Assembly (NCBI GenBank): GCA_027041035.1
Contig: JALULB010000359.1
Location: 1 to 6,725, forward strand
From: Sedimenticola sp.
GTDB taxonomy: Bacteria > Pseudomonadota > Gammaproteobacteria > Chromatiales > Chromatiaceae
Reading direction: 5' to 3'
Length of the DNA: 6,725 nt
Below are positions 1 through 6,349 of the stretch, one piece after another; within the stretch, counting starts at the first letter, position 1, and every line of letters starts with the position of its first letter. Below the pieces are notes generated by a model. It saw only the letters and a list, made by a program, of their open reading frames with translations. It was not told the origin of the DNA and did no database searches. Position numbers and translations under genes: made by a program.

Positions 1-1354
1 CGATCAACAGCCACAGATAACCGCCCACGCCGGCCAGCAAGGAAGCGAGCAGAATGCCCGTCTTGGCCATCAACAGATTCTCCGGCTGGCTCGCGAAGGC
101 GAGTTCCGCGATGAAGATCGACATCGTGAAGCCAATGCCGCCAAGCAATGCCACGCCGGCCAGTTGGCTGAACGAGGTATCCGCCGGCAACTGGCCGAAA
201 CCCAGTTTCAGCGCGATCCAGCAACTCCCGGCAATACCCAGAAACTTGCCGAGCACCAGGCCGGTAATGACGCCGAAGGTGACCGGATGCGTGAAGGTAC
301 CGGACAGCGCGGAGAAATCGATCGGCACGCCGGCGTTGATCAGCGCGAACAGCGGTATCACCAGGTAGGCCACCGGCATGTGCCATTTGTGCTCCAGGCG
401 TTGCAGCGGCGCCTGCACCTTGAGCACGCCGTTCTCCAGCGTTTGCACGATACCGCGCTGGGCTTCGTTGGTGAGGATATTCTCGCCCGGGCGATACTCG
501 GCATCGAAACGTCCGAGCAGCTTCTTCATGTGTTTACTGAACAGGCGGGGATCGAACTTCGGATAGGCCGGAATGGTAAATGCCGCGATCACCCCGGCCA
601 GGGTGGCATGCACACCGGACTTCAGCAACGCCATCCACAGCAGGATGGCGACGAGGAAATACGGCAAGGGCTTGCGGATGCCGAACAGATTCAGGCTGAC
701 CAGCACGCCGATCAGCGCCGCTGCCACCGCCAGCGCCGTCCACGAGAGTTCGTCGGTATAGAACAGCGCGATCACCAGCACAGCGCCCAGATCGTCGACG
801 ATCGCCAGCGCGACCAGGAAGGTGATCAGGGCCTTTGGCACCCGGCCGGCGAGCAGCGCCAGCGCGCCGACCGCGAAGGCGATATCCGTCGCCATCGGAA
901 TCCCCCAGCCCTTCGCCGGCGCGCCGTCCGGGTTCAGCAGCAGATACAGCAACGCCGGCACCAGCATGCCACCGATGGCCGCGATGATCGGCAGAATGGC
1001 GTGACGGATGTCGGACAGCTCGCCAACCAGTATCTCGCGCTTCAGTTCCAGGCCGACGACAAAGAAGAACATCATCATCAGGCCGTCGTTGACCCAATGC
1101 TGCAAGGACATCTTCAGTTGATGCTCGCCAAAGCTGAAGCCGAGCTTGGTGTGAATCAGATGCAGATAGCTGTCTGCGTACTGGCTGTTGGCAAGGAACA
1201 GCGCGACGACCGCGCAGGCCATCAGCAGCAAGCCGCTGGTGGTCTGGCGATGGATGAACTCTTCGAACGGCGTCATCACCTTGTCGAAGGCGCGCTCCCA
1301 CGGCGCGTAGAATACCTTCCACCTCGGCTGATTGGTATGTTGCTCGTCGGCCAT
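1..1354 (-). CDS. nhaA: Na+/H+ antiporter NhaA (C-terminus cut off by window edge)
   Basis: Inner-membrane antiporter that exports Na+ in exchange for H+ (2 H+ per Na+ in the E. coli protein), for pH and salt homeostasis. The frame is open without a stop from the ATG at 1354 to the window edge, giving 451 residues. Visible NhaA hallmarks: the TM4 motif ATDIAF (D157, equivalent to E. coli D133), the ion-binding pair VDDL (D187, D188, equivalent to D163/D164), LKSGVHATLAG with H249 (equivalent to H225), the TM10 lysine in LGKFLG (K370, equivalent to K300) and the TM11 signature GGIGFTMSIFI (405-415). It is longer than the 388-residue E. coli protein because of an N-terminal extension of about 25 residues and a long polar loop at about 262-320. 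GGAG lies 9 bases before the ATG, supporting this start. All known key residues are present, so it should be functional. Only the final residues are missing here. Confidence 0.96.
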   Translation of the reverse strand, partial: MADEQHTNQPRWKVFYAPWERAFDKVMTPFEEFIHRQTTSGLLLMACAVVALFLANSQYADSYLHLIHTKLGFSFGEHQLKMSLQHWVNDGLMMMFFFVVGLELKREILVGELSDIRHAILPIIAAIGGMLVPALLYLLLNPDGAPAKGWGIPMATDIAFAVGALALLAGRVPKALITFLVALAIVDDLGAVLVIALFYTDELSWTALAVAAALIGVLVSLNLFGIRKPLPYFLVAILLWMALLKSGVHATLAGVIAAFTIPAYPKFDPRLFSKHMKKLLGRFDAEYRPGENILTNEAQRGIVQTLENGVLKVQAPLQRLEHKWHMPVAYLVIPLFALINAGVPIDFSALSGTFTHPVTFGVITGLVLGKFLGIAGSCWIALKLGFGQLPADTSFSQLAGVALLGGIGFTMSIFIAELAFASQPENLLMAKTGILLASLLAGVGGYLWLLI

Positions 1355-1442
1355 AACGGCTATCTCCACGGAACAGGGATTACGAATCCGCTATTCTGCC
1401 CGCCAAGCCGGCCCGGCGCCAGCACCGATCGGTCTCGCCGGA
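1355..1442 (-). promoter_or_regulatory. Leader of nhaA; promoter not resolved, small inverted repeat
   Basis: This 88-base gap between the chemoreceptor stop and nhaA must hold any dedicated nhaA promoter. No convincing -35/-10 pair is visible; the best pairing on the minus strand (TTGGCG, 18 bases, TAATCC) is weak. A 13-base inverted repeat, GGATT-ACG-AATCC at 1377-1389, sits about 23 bases upstream of the start codon and could be a small operator or chance. The GC-rich stretch near 1405-1420 has short self-complementarity but no following T-tract, so it is not called a terminator. Confidence 0.3.
1364..1367 (-). promoter_or_regulatory. Ribosome binding site of nhaA
   Basis: GGAG on the minus strand, 9 bases before the ATG at 1354. 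It decides the start of the antiporter: no other in-frame start near it has a comparable signal. Confidence 0.7.
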
Positions 1443-3467
1443 TCAGGATTGCCATTTTTCGGCCAGCATGTTCAATTCCCCGGCCATCGTCTGCAAATCG
1501 TTGCTGGCGGCAGTGACGTTGGCCGCGCTCTGTACCGTCTGTTCCGCCAGACCCTCGATGCGCGTGATGCTGGTAGTGATCTCGCCAGCCGCCTTGCGCT
1601 GTTCATCCGATGCCTGGGCGATGTGCTCGATCATGCCGCTCACCGCGCACACCGATTCGGCGATGGCGCCGAAAGCCGCGCCGGCGCGATCGGACTGTTC
1701 GACGCTGCGAACGGCGGTCTCCTGACTCAGTTGCATCGCCTTCGCGCTGTCGGAGGCGCCGGCTTGCAGGCGCTCGATGGTGTGTTGAATCTGCTGGGTG
1801 GATTCCTGGGTGCGGCCGGCCAGGGTGCGCACCTCGTCGGCGACCACGGCAAAGCCACGTCCCTGCTCGCCGGCGCGCGCTGCCTCGATGGCCGCGTTCA
1901 GGGCAAGCAGATTGGTCTGTTCCGCGATCCCGCGAATCACGTCCAGCACGGCGCCGATCTGCTCGCTTTCGCTCTCCAGGCGACGCACCGCCGCCGCGCC
2001 CTGTTCGATCTCGCTCGCGAGCGACTGTATCAGGCGCGTGGCCTCGGTCGCGACGCCCTGGCCCTCGGCGGCGCTATCGCGCGCCTGCTTTACCGCGTCG
2101 GCGGCGGTGGACGAGCGATCCGCGACCTCGGCCACGGTCGCGGAGAACTCGCTGGAGGCCGACGCGACCCGCACCAGATCCTCCTGCTGGGAAGACAAGG
2201 TACTACTGCTGGCGGACGCCACCGACATCAACTCACTGGACGCGGTTTGCAGGCCGTGAACCGTGCTTTGCAGATTCATTACGATCGACTGAAAGCTGTC
2301 CAGCATGGCATTGATCGCCGTGCCGATCTCGCCCATCTCGTCCTGGGTGTCGATCATCGCCCGCGCCCCCAGATTGCATTTCGCGGCCTCGGCGGTAACC
2401 CGCTTCAGCTCATCCACCTGCTGTCTCGTCGCCGCATAGAAACCGGCGAACAACCAGCCAACCAGCAGCAATGCACCCGCCACGATCGCCAATGTCGTCA
2501 GACGATGCGCTTCGGCCCGCGCGAGACGCTGAGTAAACAGATCCCGCAGCACGCCCGCGCCGGCGTCGAACAATTCAAAGGCCGCGTCGATCACCTTGGT
2601 GCCCTGGGCAAAGAAGGCATCGGGGTCAAGACTGACTTCCTGTTGATCGATAAAATGTTTCCGCAGCGTCGAGACATAGGCCTCGACACGCGAGTTCAGG
2701 GTTTCGATCAGCGCCGTGAATTCAGCCCCGCGGCTGGCATCGAGCTGTCGCACGATGTGATTCACATGCTCCAGCGGCGCGATTGCATGTTGCAGCACAC
2801 CGATGCGCGCGGCCAGATAGGCCACGTCCCGTACATCCCTGCTGCCGCGGCTGGCGACGCCCGCGCCATATCCCCGCGACTGACCGACCGGTTCGACCAG
2901 CCCCGGAATGCTCTCTATCAGCGAGGAAACGATATAGCGGCTCTCCAGATCCGTGTCGCTGGCCAGTCCGGACTTGTCCGCGACCGAGGTCATCAGTTTC
3001 ACGATGGCCGCGATCAGCCGGGTATGCCGGCTGAAGGCCACCTCCGGTGTCAGGGCAAAGGCGCTACCCGCGAGATCGCGCCAGCCGCGTTCCACTTCGG
3101 CAAGCGCGGAGGAAACATCGAAATGCGCGTGTGTTTCCTTGTCGACCGAGCGCAGGGCGGTGAATGCCTCGCCGATCCGGGTTCTACGTTGCAGGATGCG
3201 CGGCTTGAAGCCGGAAGAGCCTTTCAGGTAGGCATTCGTCATGCCGCGATGCTGCGGCACCAGCTCCAACAGCACGCGTAGCGCCCGCTCATACTTCAGA
3301 CCGGCCGCCTCGCTGTCGAGCGCGGCGATCTGGCGCGTATCGGGCAGCGAGATGGCGTAGGCGAAATAGGCCATCGGCAGCAGCACCAGGGAAAAGATCA
3401 AGGAGAATTTCGCGCGATAACCCAGACGGGAAAACAGCACCGCGACAGGCGCCAGTAAGGTATTCAT
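1443..3467 (-). CDS. Methyl-accepting chemotaxis protein with NIT-like sensor region
   Basis: Transmembrane chemoreceptor of 674 residues that would signal to CheA/CheW and steer flagellar or pilus motility. Order: short cytoplasmic N-terminus; TM1 about 20-41; large, mainly helical periplasmic region about 42-320; TM2 about 323-346; HAMP about 347-400; then a signalling domain to the end. The hairpin tip is the near-invariant [20 protein letters not shown] (515-534) continuing through [15 protein letters not shown] (537-551). Typical adaptation-site sequence is seen at 619-623 (ASDEQ). The sensor region carries [14 protein letters not shown] (71-84) and [14 protein letters not shown] (195-208). 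These resemble the paired helical-bundle motifs of NIT (nitrate/nitrite-sensing) and related domains, but the ligand cannot be read from sequence. There is no C-terminal CheR/CheB-tethering pentapeptide; it ends KWQS. The ATG at 3467 lacks a clear Shine-Dalgarno. No che gene is adjacent, so it is an orphan receptor with its own leader. Confidence 0.95.
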   Translation of the reverse strand: MNTLLAPVAVLFSRLGYRAKFSLIFSLVLLPMAYFAYAISLPDTRQIAALDSEAAGLKYERALRVLLELVPQHRGMTNAYLKGSSGFKPRILQRRTRIGEAFTALRSVDKETHAHFDVSSALAEVERGWRDLAGSAFALTPEVAFSRHTRLIAAIVKLMTSVADKSGLASDTDLESRYIVSSLIESIPGLVEPVGQSRGYGAGVASRGSRDVRDVAYLAARIGVLQHAIAPLEHVNHIVRQLDASRGAEFTALIETLNSRVEAYVSTLRKHFIDQQEVSLDPDAFFAQGTKVIDAAFELFDAGAGVLRDLFTQRLARAEAHRLTTLAIVAGALLLVGWLFAGFYAATRQQVDELKRVTAEAAKCNLGARAMIDTQDEMGEIGTAINAMLDSFQSIVMNLQSTVHGLQTASSELMSVASASSSTLSSQQEDLVRVASASSEFSATVAEVADRSSTAADAVKQARDSAAEGQGVATEATRLIQSLASEIEQGAAAVRRLESESEQIGAVLDVIRGIAEQTNLLALNAAIEAARAGEQGRGFAVVADEVRTLAGRTQESTQQIQHTIERLQAGASDSAKAMQLSQETAVRSVEQSDRAGAAFGAIAESVCAVSGMIEHIAQASDEQRKAAGEITTSITRIEGLAEQTVQSAANVTAASNDLQTMAGELNMLAEKWQS

Positions 3468-3546
3468 GATGAGATTGCGTCCACACGTGAGAGCAGAAAT
3501 GCGATTACGCGCGAAACGATGAATTCCACGCGCTGTTCAAGCACAT
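3468..3546 (-). other. 5' leader of the chemoreceptor gene, nothing further seen
   Basis: About 79 bases between the candidate sigma-28 -10 and the ATG. There is no recognisable gene, riboswitch or tRNA. No strong Shine-Dalgarno is present: the nearest purine run is GGA, 12 bases before the start codon. Translation initiation may therefore be weak. Confidence 0.4.
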
Positions 3547-3573
3547 ACAGCGGCGCGCGGAGGCGAATCTTTA
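3547..3573 (-). promoter_or_regulatory. Candidate sigma-28 (FliA) promoter of the chemoreceptor gene
   Basis: Read on the minus strand: TAAAGATT (3573-3566), exactly 11 bases, then GCCGCTGT (3554-3547). The E. coli FliA consensus is TAAAGTTT-N11-GCCGATAA, so the -35 matches 7 of 8, the spacing is exact and the -10 matches 5 of 8, including the GCCG core. Transcription would start near 3540, leaving a leader of about 70 bases before the ATG. FliA commonly drives chemoreceptor genes, which fits the gene downstream. The site begins 15 bases after the rnfH stop. Confidence 0.5.
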
Positions 3574-3587
3574 TAGCCCGGAGAGGC

Positions 3588-3914
3588 TCAGCCGGAGGCC
3601 CGTTTACGCGCCGCGGCACCCTTCCTCATCACCTTGCCCTCGGCGGCGCGCTTGCGGCGCGCCTCTTTCGGATCGGCGATCAACGGACGATAGATCTCTA
3701 CCCGGTCTCCCGGCTTCAGTTCGGCATTCAACTTGCTCAGCTTGCCGAAGATGCCGACCTTGTTCTTGCTCAGATCGATCATCGGGAAACGTTGCAGAAT
3801 GCCAGACTGGCGGATCGCCTCCTCGAGTGTCGCGCCACGACGCACCTCCAGTGGGATGATCGTCTGTTCCTCGGGCAGCGCAAAGGCGACCTCCACCCTC
3901 ATCTTGTCAGTCAC
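3588..3914 (-). CDS. rnfH: RnfH/RatB family protein (ubiquitin-like beta-grasp), GTG start
   Basis: Small basic protein of 108 residues, member of the RnfH (UPF0125) family with a predicted ubiquitin-like beta-grasp fold. Its biochemical role is unknown. The name comes from rnf electron-transport clusters of other bacteria, and in E. coli (RatB) it was shown not to act as an antitoxin for RatA. Family motifs: VEVAFALPEEQ (7-17), GATLEEAIRQSGIL (27-40), IDLSKNKVGIFGK (46-58), GDRVEIYRPLIADPKEARRKRA (about 69-90), then a Lys/Arg/Ala-rich tail. I choose the GTG at 3914 over the ATG at 3902. GAGG sits 6 bases before the GTG but 18 before the ATG, and starting VTDKMRVEV aligns without gaps with E. 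coli MPGKIAVEV. This start overlaps the end of ratA by 8 bases, implying translational coupling. Confidence 0.92.
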   Translation of the reverse strand: MTDKMRVEVAFALPEEQTIIPLEVRRGATLEEAIRQSGILQRFPMIDLSKNKVGIFGKLSKLNAELKPGDRVEIYRPLIADPKEARRKRAAEGKVMRKGAAARKRASG

Positions 3915-4341
3915 GGTATACCTCGTCGGCACGTTTACAGAATGAATCCACCAGGCTGTTGGCGATCTGGCCGAATACCGCGCCAAAGGCCATGTTGATC
4001 AGCCGGCCGGAGAATTCGAACTCCAGATGCAGCGCCACCTTGCAGGCGTTCTCGCCCAGCCCGGTGAACTCCCAGGCGCCCTCCAGTTTACGGAACGGCC
4101 CGTCGCGCAGCTTGATCTCGACACGCTGGTTCTCCACCAGTCGGTTACAGGTGGAAAAGGTTTGGCTGATGCCGAGGTTGCTCACCGTCAACTCGCCGCA
4201 TACCTCCTCCGAGGTGCGGCTCAGCAGCCGAGATCGACTGCACCACGGCAGGAAGTCCTGGTAATGCTCCACCTCGATCACCAGACGGTACATCTGCGCC
4301 GGGGTGTGGTGTACCAGCGCGCTTTTCTCGACGACAGGCAA
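3907..4341 (-). CDS. ratA: RatA family protein (Coq10/START-like), TTG start
   Basis: Protein of 144 residues of the SRPBCC/START-like (polyketide cyclase) superfamily, homologous to E. coli RatA/PasT and mitochondrial Coq10. E. coli RatA was first described as a toxin that binds 50S subunits and blocks 70S formation. Later work on PasT supports a Coq10-like role in ubiquinone-dependent respiration and stress tolerance. Visible motifs: SALVHHTPAQMYRLV (7-21), YQDFLPWC (27-34), DGPFRKLEGAWEF (80-92) and FGAVFGQIANSLVDSF (119-134). It has the length and layout of the E. coli core protein. The start is TTG at 4341: GGGAG lies 8 bases upstream, and MPVVEKSALV aligns with E. coli MPQISRTALV; the next Met (17) would cut into the fold. 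The TTG follows the transporter TGA with no gap, and rnfH overlaps its end. Whether it is a toxin, a quinone-binding protein or both here is not decidable from sequence. Confidence 0.95.
   Translation of the reverse strand: MPVVEKSALVHHTPAQMYRLVIEVEHYQDFLPWCSRSRLLSRTSEEVCGELTVSNLGISQTFSTCNRLVENQRVEIKLRDGPFRKLEGAWEFTGLGENACKVALHLEFEFSGRLINMAFGAVFGQIANSLVDSFCKRADEVYRD
3921..3924 (-). promoter_or_regulatory. Ribosome binding site deciding the GTG start of rnfH
   Basis: GAGG on the minus strand, inside the last codons of ratA, 6 bases before the GTG at 3914. It is too far (18 bases) from the ATG at 3902 to serve it well, so it favours the GTG. Confidence 0.6.
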
Positions 4342-5754
4342 TCAGAATACTCCCAAGGCGTTCAGCATGACGATGAAAACCGCCAGCGGTGTGATAAACC
4401 GTACCAGAAAGCGCCAAGTGACATACAAGGCCGGATGCGCCAGCTTGAGCTCGTCCTCGCTGGCGGCGCGGCTCATCAGCCAACCGGCGAATATCGCGAT
4501 CAACACGCCACCCAGCGGCAGCATGATATTTGCCGTCAGGAAGTCGAGCAGATCGAAAAATGTCTTGCCGAACAGTTTGTACTGGTCACCAGACCACAGG
4601 TTGAACGAGAACACCGTGCCGATGCCGACCAGCCAGACGATAACACCGGACACCACCGAAGCCCTCAAGCGGCTGTAACCCCGGTTCTCCACCAGCCAGG
4701 CGACCGCCGGCTCGATCAGCGAGATCGCCGAGGTCCACGCGGCGAACACCAGCAACACGAAGAACAGCGTGCCGAAAAGCTGGCCATAGGGCATGTGGCC
4801 GAACGCCAGCGGCAGGGTCTGGAAGATCAATCCAGGGCCGGACCCCGGCTCCAGGCCGTTCGCGAACACGATCGGGAAGATCGCCATGCCGGCCAGCAGG
4901 GCGACACTGGTATCGGCGATCGCGATCCATATCGAGGCTGCCGCGATGGATGCCCTCTTCGGCATGTAAGAGCCGTAGACCATGATCGCGCCCATGCCCA
5001 GGCTCAGGGTGAAGAACGCATGCCCCATGGCGATCAGCAACGGTTGCCAACTGAATTCACAGATCTGTGTGCCGTCGATGGTCTCGCAGGCATGGAACAC
5101 CTCGCCGAAACGCATCGAGAAGAGGAAATCCAGACCCTTGTCGAAGGCTCCGGTGTTCATCGCGTAACCCACCATCACCAGCATCAGCACGAACAGCATC
5201 GGCATCAGCCAGCGTACCGCCTTCTCCAGGCCGTTCTTCACCCCTTGAGCAACGACGAGCATGGTCATGAACATGAAGATACTGTGCCAGGCGAGCAGCT
5301 TCTCCGGACTGCCGACCAGGCCGCCGAAGAGATCGCCGACACCCTTGGCGTCCAGGCCATTGAACAGCCCGGCCCCGGCACGGAACACATAGGCCAACGC
5401 CCAACCGGCGATAACGCTGTAATAGGAAAGGATCAGCACCCCGGCGAGCACGCCCATCCAGCCGAGCAGCCCCCAGGCCGGATTCAGGCCATCGGCGGCG
5501 GCCAGGTCGCGCATCGTGTTGATTGGACTCTTGCGGCCACGCCGGCCAAGCATGATCTCGGCCATCATGATCGGGATACCGATCGCCAGGATGCACACCA
5601 GGTACATCAGCACGAAGGCGCCGCCGCCGTTCTCACCGGTGATATACGGGAACTTCCAGATATTCCCCAGCCCCACGGCGGAACCCGCCGCCGCGAGGAT
5701 GAACATCAGCCGCGAGGACCATTGTCCGTGGATGGATTTCTTCTCAGTTGTCAT
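4342..5754 (-). CDS. Sodium-dependent transporter, NSS/SNF family
   Basis: Inner-membrane secondary transporter of 470 residues in the neurotransmitter:sodium symporter (SNF) family, LeuT fold. Family members couple Na+ influx to uptake of amino acids or related small solutes; the substrate here cannot be told. The family signature [14 protein letters not shown] (24-37) followed by [11 protein letters not shown] (41-51) marks TM1 and the start of TM2. [19 protein letters not shown] (245-263) matches the partly unwound substrate-binding TM6 of LeuT, and [10 protein letters not shown] (340-349) matches TM8, which contributes to the Na+ sites. The rest is strongly hydrophobic and consistent with 11-12 membrane spans. 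The length is typical for bacterial members. The ATG at 5754 has no strong Shine-Dalgarno. The gene diverges from smpB, its stop abuts the ratA start, and it is probably the first gene of the transporter-ratA-rnfH operon. Confidence 0.95.
   Translation of the reverse strand: MTTEKKSIHGQWSSRLMFILAAAGSAVGLGNIWKFPYITGENGGGAFVLMYLVCILAIGIPIMMAEIMLGRRGRKSPINTMRDLAAADGLNPAWGLLGWMGVLAGVLILSYYSVIAGWALAYVFRAGAGLFNGLDAKGVGDLFGGLVGSPEKLLAWHSIFMFMTMLVVAQGVKNGLEKAVRWLMPMLFVLMLVMVGYAMNTGAFDKGLDFLFSMRFGEVFHACETIDGTQICEFSWQPLLIAMGHAFFTLSLGMGAIMVYGSYMPKRASIAAASIWIAIADTSVALLAGMAIFPIVFANGLEPGSGPGLIFQTLPLAFGHMPYGQLFGTLFFVLLVFAAWTSAISLIEPAVAWLVENRGYSRLRASVVSGVIVWLVGIGTVFSFNLWSGDQYKLFGKTFFDLLDFLTANIMLPLGGVLIAIFAGWLMSRAASEDELKLAHPALYVTWRFLVRFITPLAVFIVMLNALGVF
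4350..4354 (-). promoter_or_regulatory. Ribosome binding site deciding the TTG start of ratA
   Basis: GGGAG on the minus strand, within the last codons of the transporter gene, 8 bases before the TTG at 4341. It makes the rare TTG start credible and ties ratA translation to ribosomes terminating on the transporter. Confidence 0.65.
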
Positions 5755-5787
5755 GAATCAGCCGTCGTCCGCCATTGCAAACCCCGC

Positions 5788-5816
5788 ATTCTCAATGAAA
5801 TTCGCGCTGATCTCAA
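5788..5816 (-). promoter_or_regulatory. Candidate sigma-70 promoter of the transporter-ratA-rnfH operon
   Basis: On the minus strand: TTGAGA (5816-5811; 5 of 6 to TTGACA), exactly 17 bases, then GAGAAT (5793-5788; 4 of 6 to TATAAT). Transcription would start near 5780, giving a leader of about 25 bases. Position and spacing are what is expected for the first gene of the minus-strand operon. The call is by eye only. Confidence 0.5.
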
Positions 5817-5828
5817 TCCCGGGAAAAA

Positions 5829-5837
5829 TGGTAAGAT
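5829..5837 (+). promoter_or_regulatory. Candidate extended -10 promoter of smpB, giving a near-leaderless mRNA
   Basis: TGGTAAGAT on the plus strand fits an extended -10 (TGn followed by TAAGAT, 4 to 5 of 6 to TATAAT), followed by the GC-rich stretch CCGCGCC. No good -35 lies 16-18 bases upstream, which an extended -10 can tolerate. Transcription would start at about 5843-5846, essentially on the smpB ATG. The upstream part of this promoter would overlap the -35 of the divergent transporter promoter. Confidence 0.4.
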
Positions 5838-5845
5838 CCGCGCCT

Positions 5846-6331
5846 ATGGCGAAAAAAGGCAAAAAACGCGCAAAGCACGGCGGCAAGACGATCGCCGTCA
5901 ACAAGAAGGCGGGCTTCGAATACTTCATCGAGGAACGCTTCGAGGCGGGGCTGGTGCTGCAAGGCTGGGAGGTCAAGAGCCTGCGCGCCGGCAAGGTGCA
6001 GATCATGGAAGGCTACGTCACCGTGAAGGATCAAGAGGCCTTTCTGTTCGGCGCGCTGATCACACCGCTGCCGACCGTCTCCACCCACTATGTCCCCGAT
6101 CCACGACGCACGCGCAAGCTGCTGTTGCACCGGCATGAACTCAGGCGCCTGATCGGCGCGGTGGAACGCAAGGGCTACACCCTGGTGCCGGTGTCCCTGT
6201 ACTGGAAGAATGGCCGCGCCAAGCTCGAGATCGGCCTGGCGAAGGGCAAGAAGCAGCATGACAAGCGCGCCAGCGAGAAAGACCGCGACTGGAAACGCGA
6301 CAAGGCGCGGATGTTGAAGGATCATCGCTGA
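5846..6331 (+). CDS. smpB: SsrA-binding protein SmpB
   Basis: Cytoplasmic RNA-binding protein of 161 residues that partners tmRNA (SsrA) in trans-translation, rescuing ribosomes stalled on mRNAs without a stop codon and tagging the peptide for degradation. The OB-fold core is clear: [20 protein letters not shown] (16-35), [13 protein letters not shown] (38-50), FLFGALITP (66-74), [10 protein letters not shown] (85-94) and [19 protein letters not shown] (118-136). It is followed by the basic tail with KKQHDKR (135-141), which folds into the mRNA channel. The length matches E. coli SmpB (160). The start at 5846 gives [13 protein letters not shown], typical of the family. An upstream in-frame ATG at 5828 with GGGA before it would add six residues (MVRSAP) and is less likely. 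No ssrA gene lies in this window. The next gene begins 18 bases later and may be co-transcribed. Confidence 0.97.
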   Translation: MAKKGKKRAKHGGKTIAVNKKAGFEYFIEERFEAGLVLQGWEVKSLRAGKVQIMEGYVTVKDQEAFLFGALITPLPTVSTHYVPDPRRTRKLLLHRHELRRLIGAVERKGYTLVPVSLYWKNGRAKLEIGLAKGKKQHDKRASEKDRDWKRDKARMLKDHR

Positions 6332-6349
6332 GCTGCCGCTATCCTCTCG

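Noticed and set aside
534..1322. Minus-strand 262-codon frame overlapping nhaA
   Set aside because: It is a shifted frame of the nhaA sequence; the true frame runs from 1354 and shows the conserved motifs without interruption.
1395..1442. Possible terminator or regulatory hairpin after the chemoreceptor gene
   Set aside because: GC-rich with short self-complementary pieces (such as CCGATCGG) but no stable long stem or T-run.
164..1516. Plus-strand open frame of 450 codons antisense to nhaA
   Set aside because: Gln/Arg/His-rich composition and no domain; the complementary strand is an intact NhaA with all functional residues.
1332..3281. Plus-strand open frame of about 649 codons antisense to the chemoreceptor gene
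   Set aside because: Its translation is rich in Arg, Gly, His and Gln with no recognisable domain, while the opposite strand encodes a textbook chemoreceptor. It is a by-product of GC-biased codon use.
3570..3602. Possible terminator hairpin after rnfH
   Set aside because: Only about four base pairs (AGCC with GGCT) around a small loop and no T-tract; too weak to call.
3907..4341. RatA-RnfH as a type II toxin-antitoxin pair
   Set aside because: The pairing is suggested by gene names only. In E. coli RatB did not neutralise RatA, and the family also fits a Coq10-like housekeeping role, so no toxin-antitoxin system is claimed.
4027..6138. Plus-strand open frame of about 703 codons across ratA, the transporter and into smpB
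   Set aside because: Low-complexity His/Gln/Arg/Asp-rich translation running antisense through two clear genes and then out of frame into smpB. It has no ribosome binding site or domain, so it is a shadow frame despite its length.
6332..6349. tmRNA (ssrA) or other RNA next to smpB
   Set aside because: The gap is only 18 bases and a protein-coding frame follows at once; no tRNA-like ends were seen.
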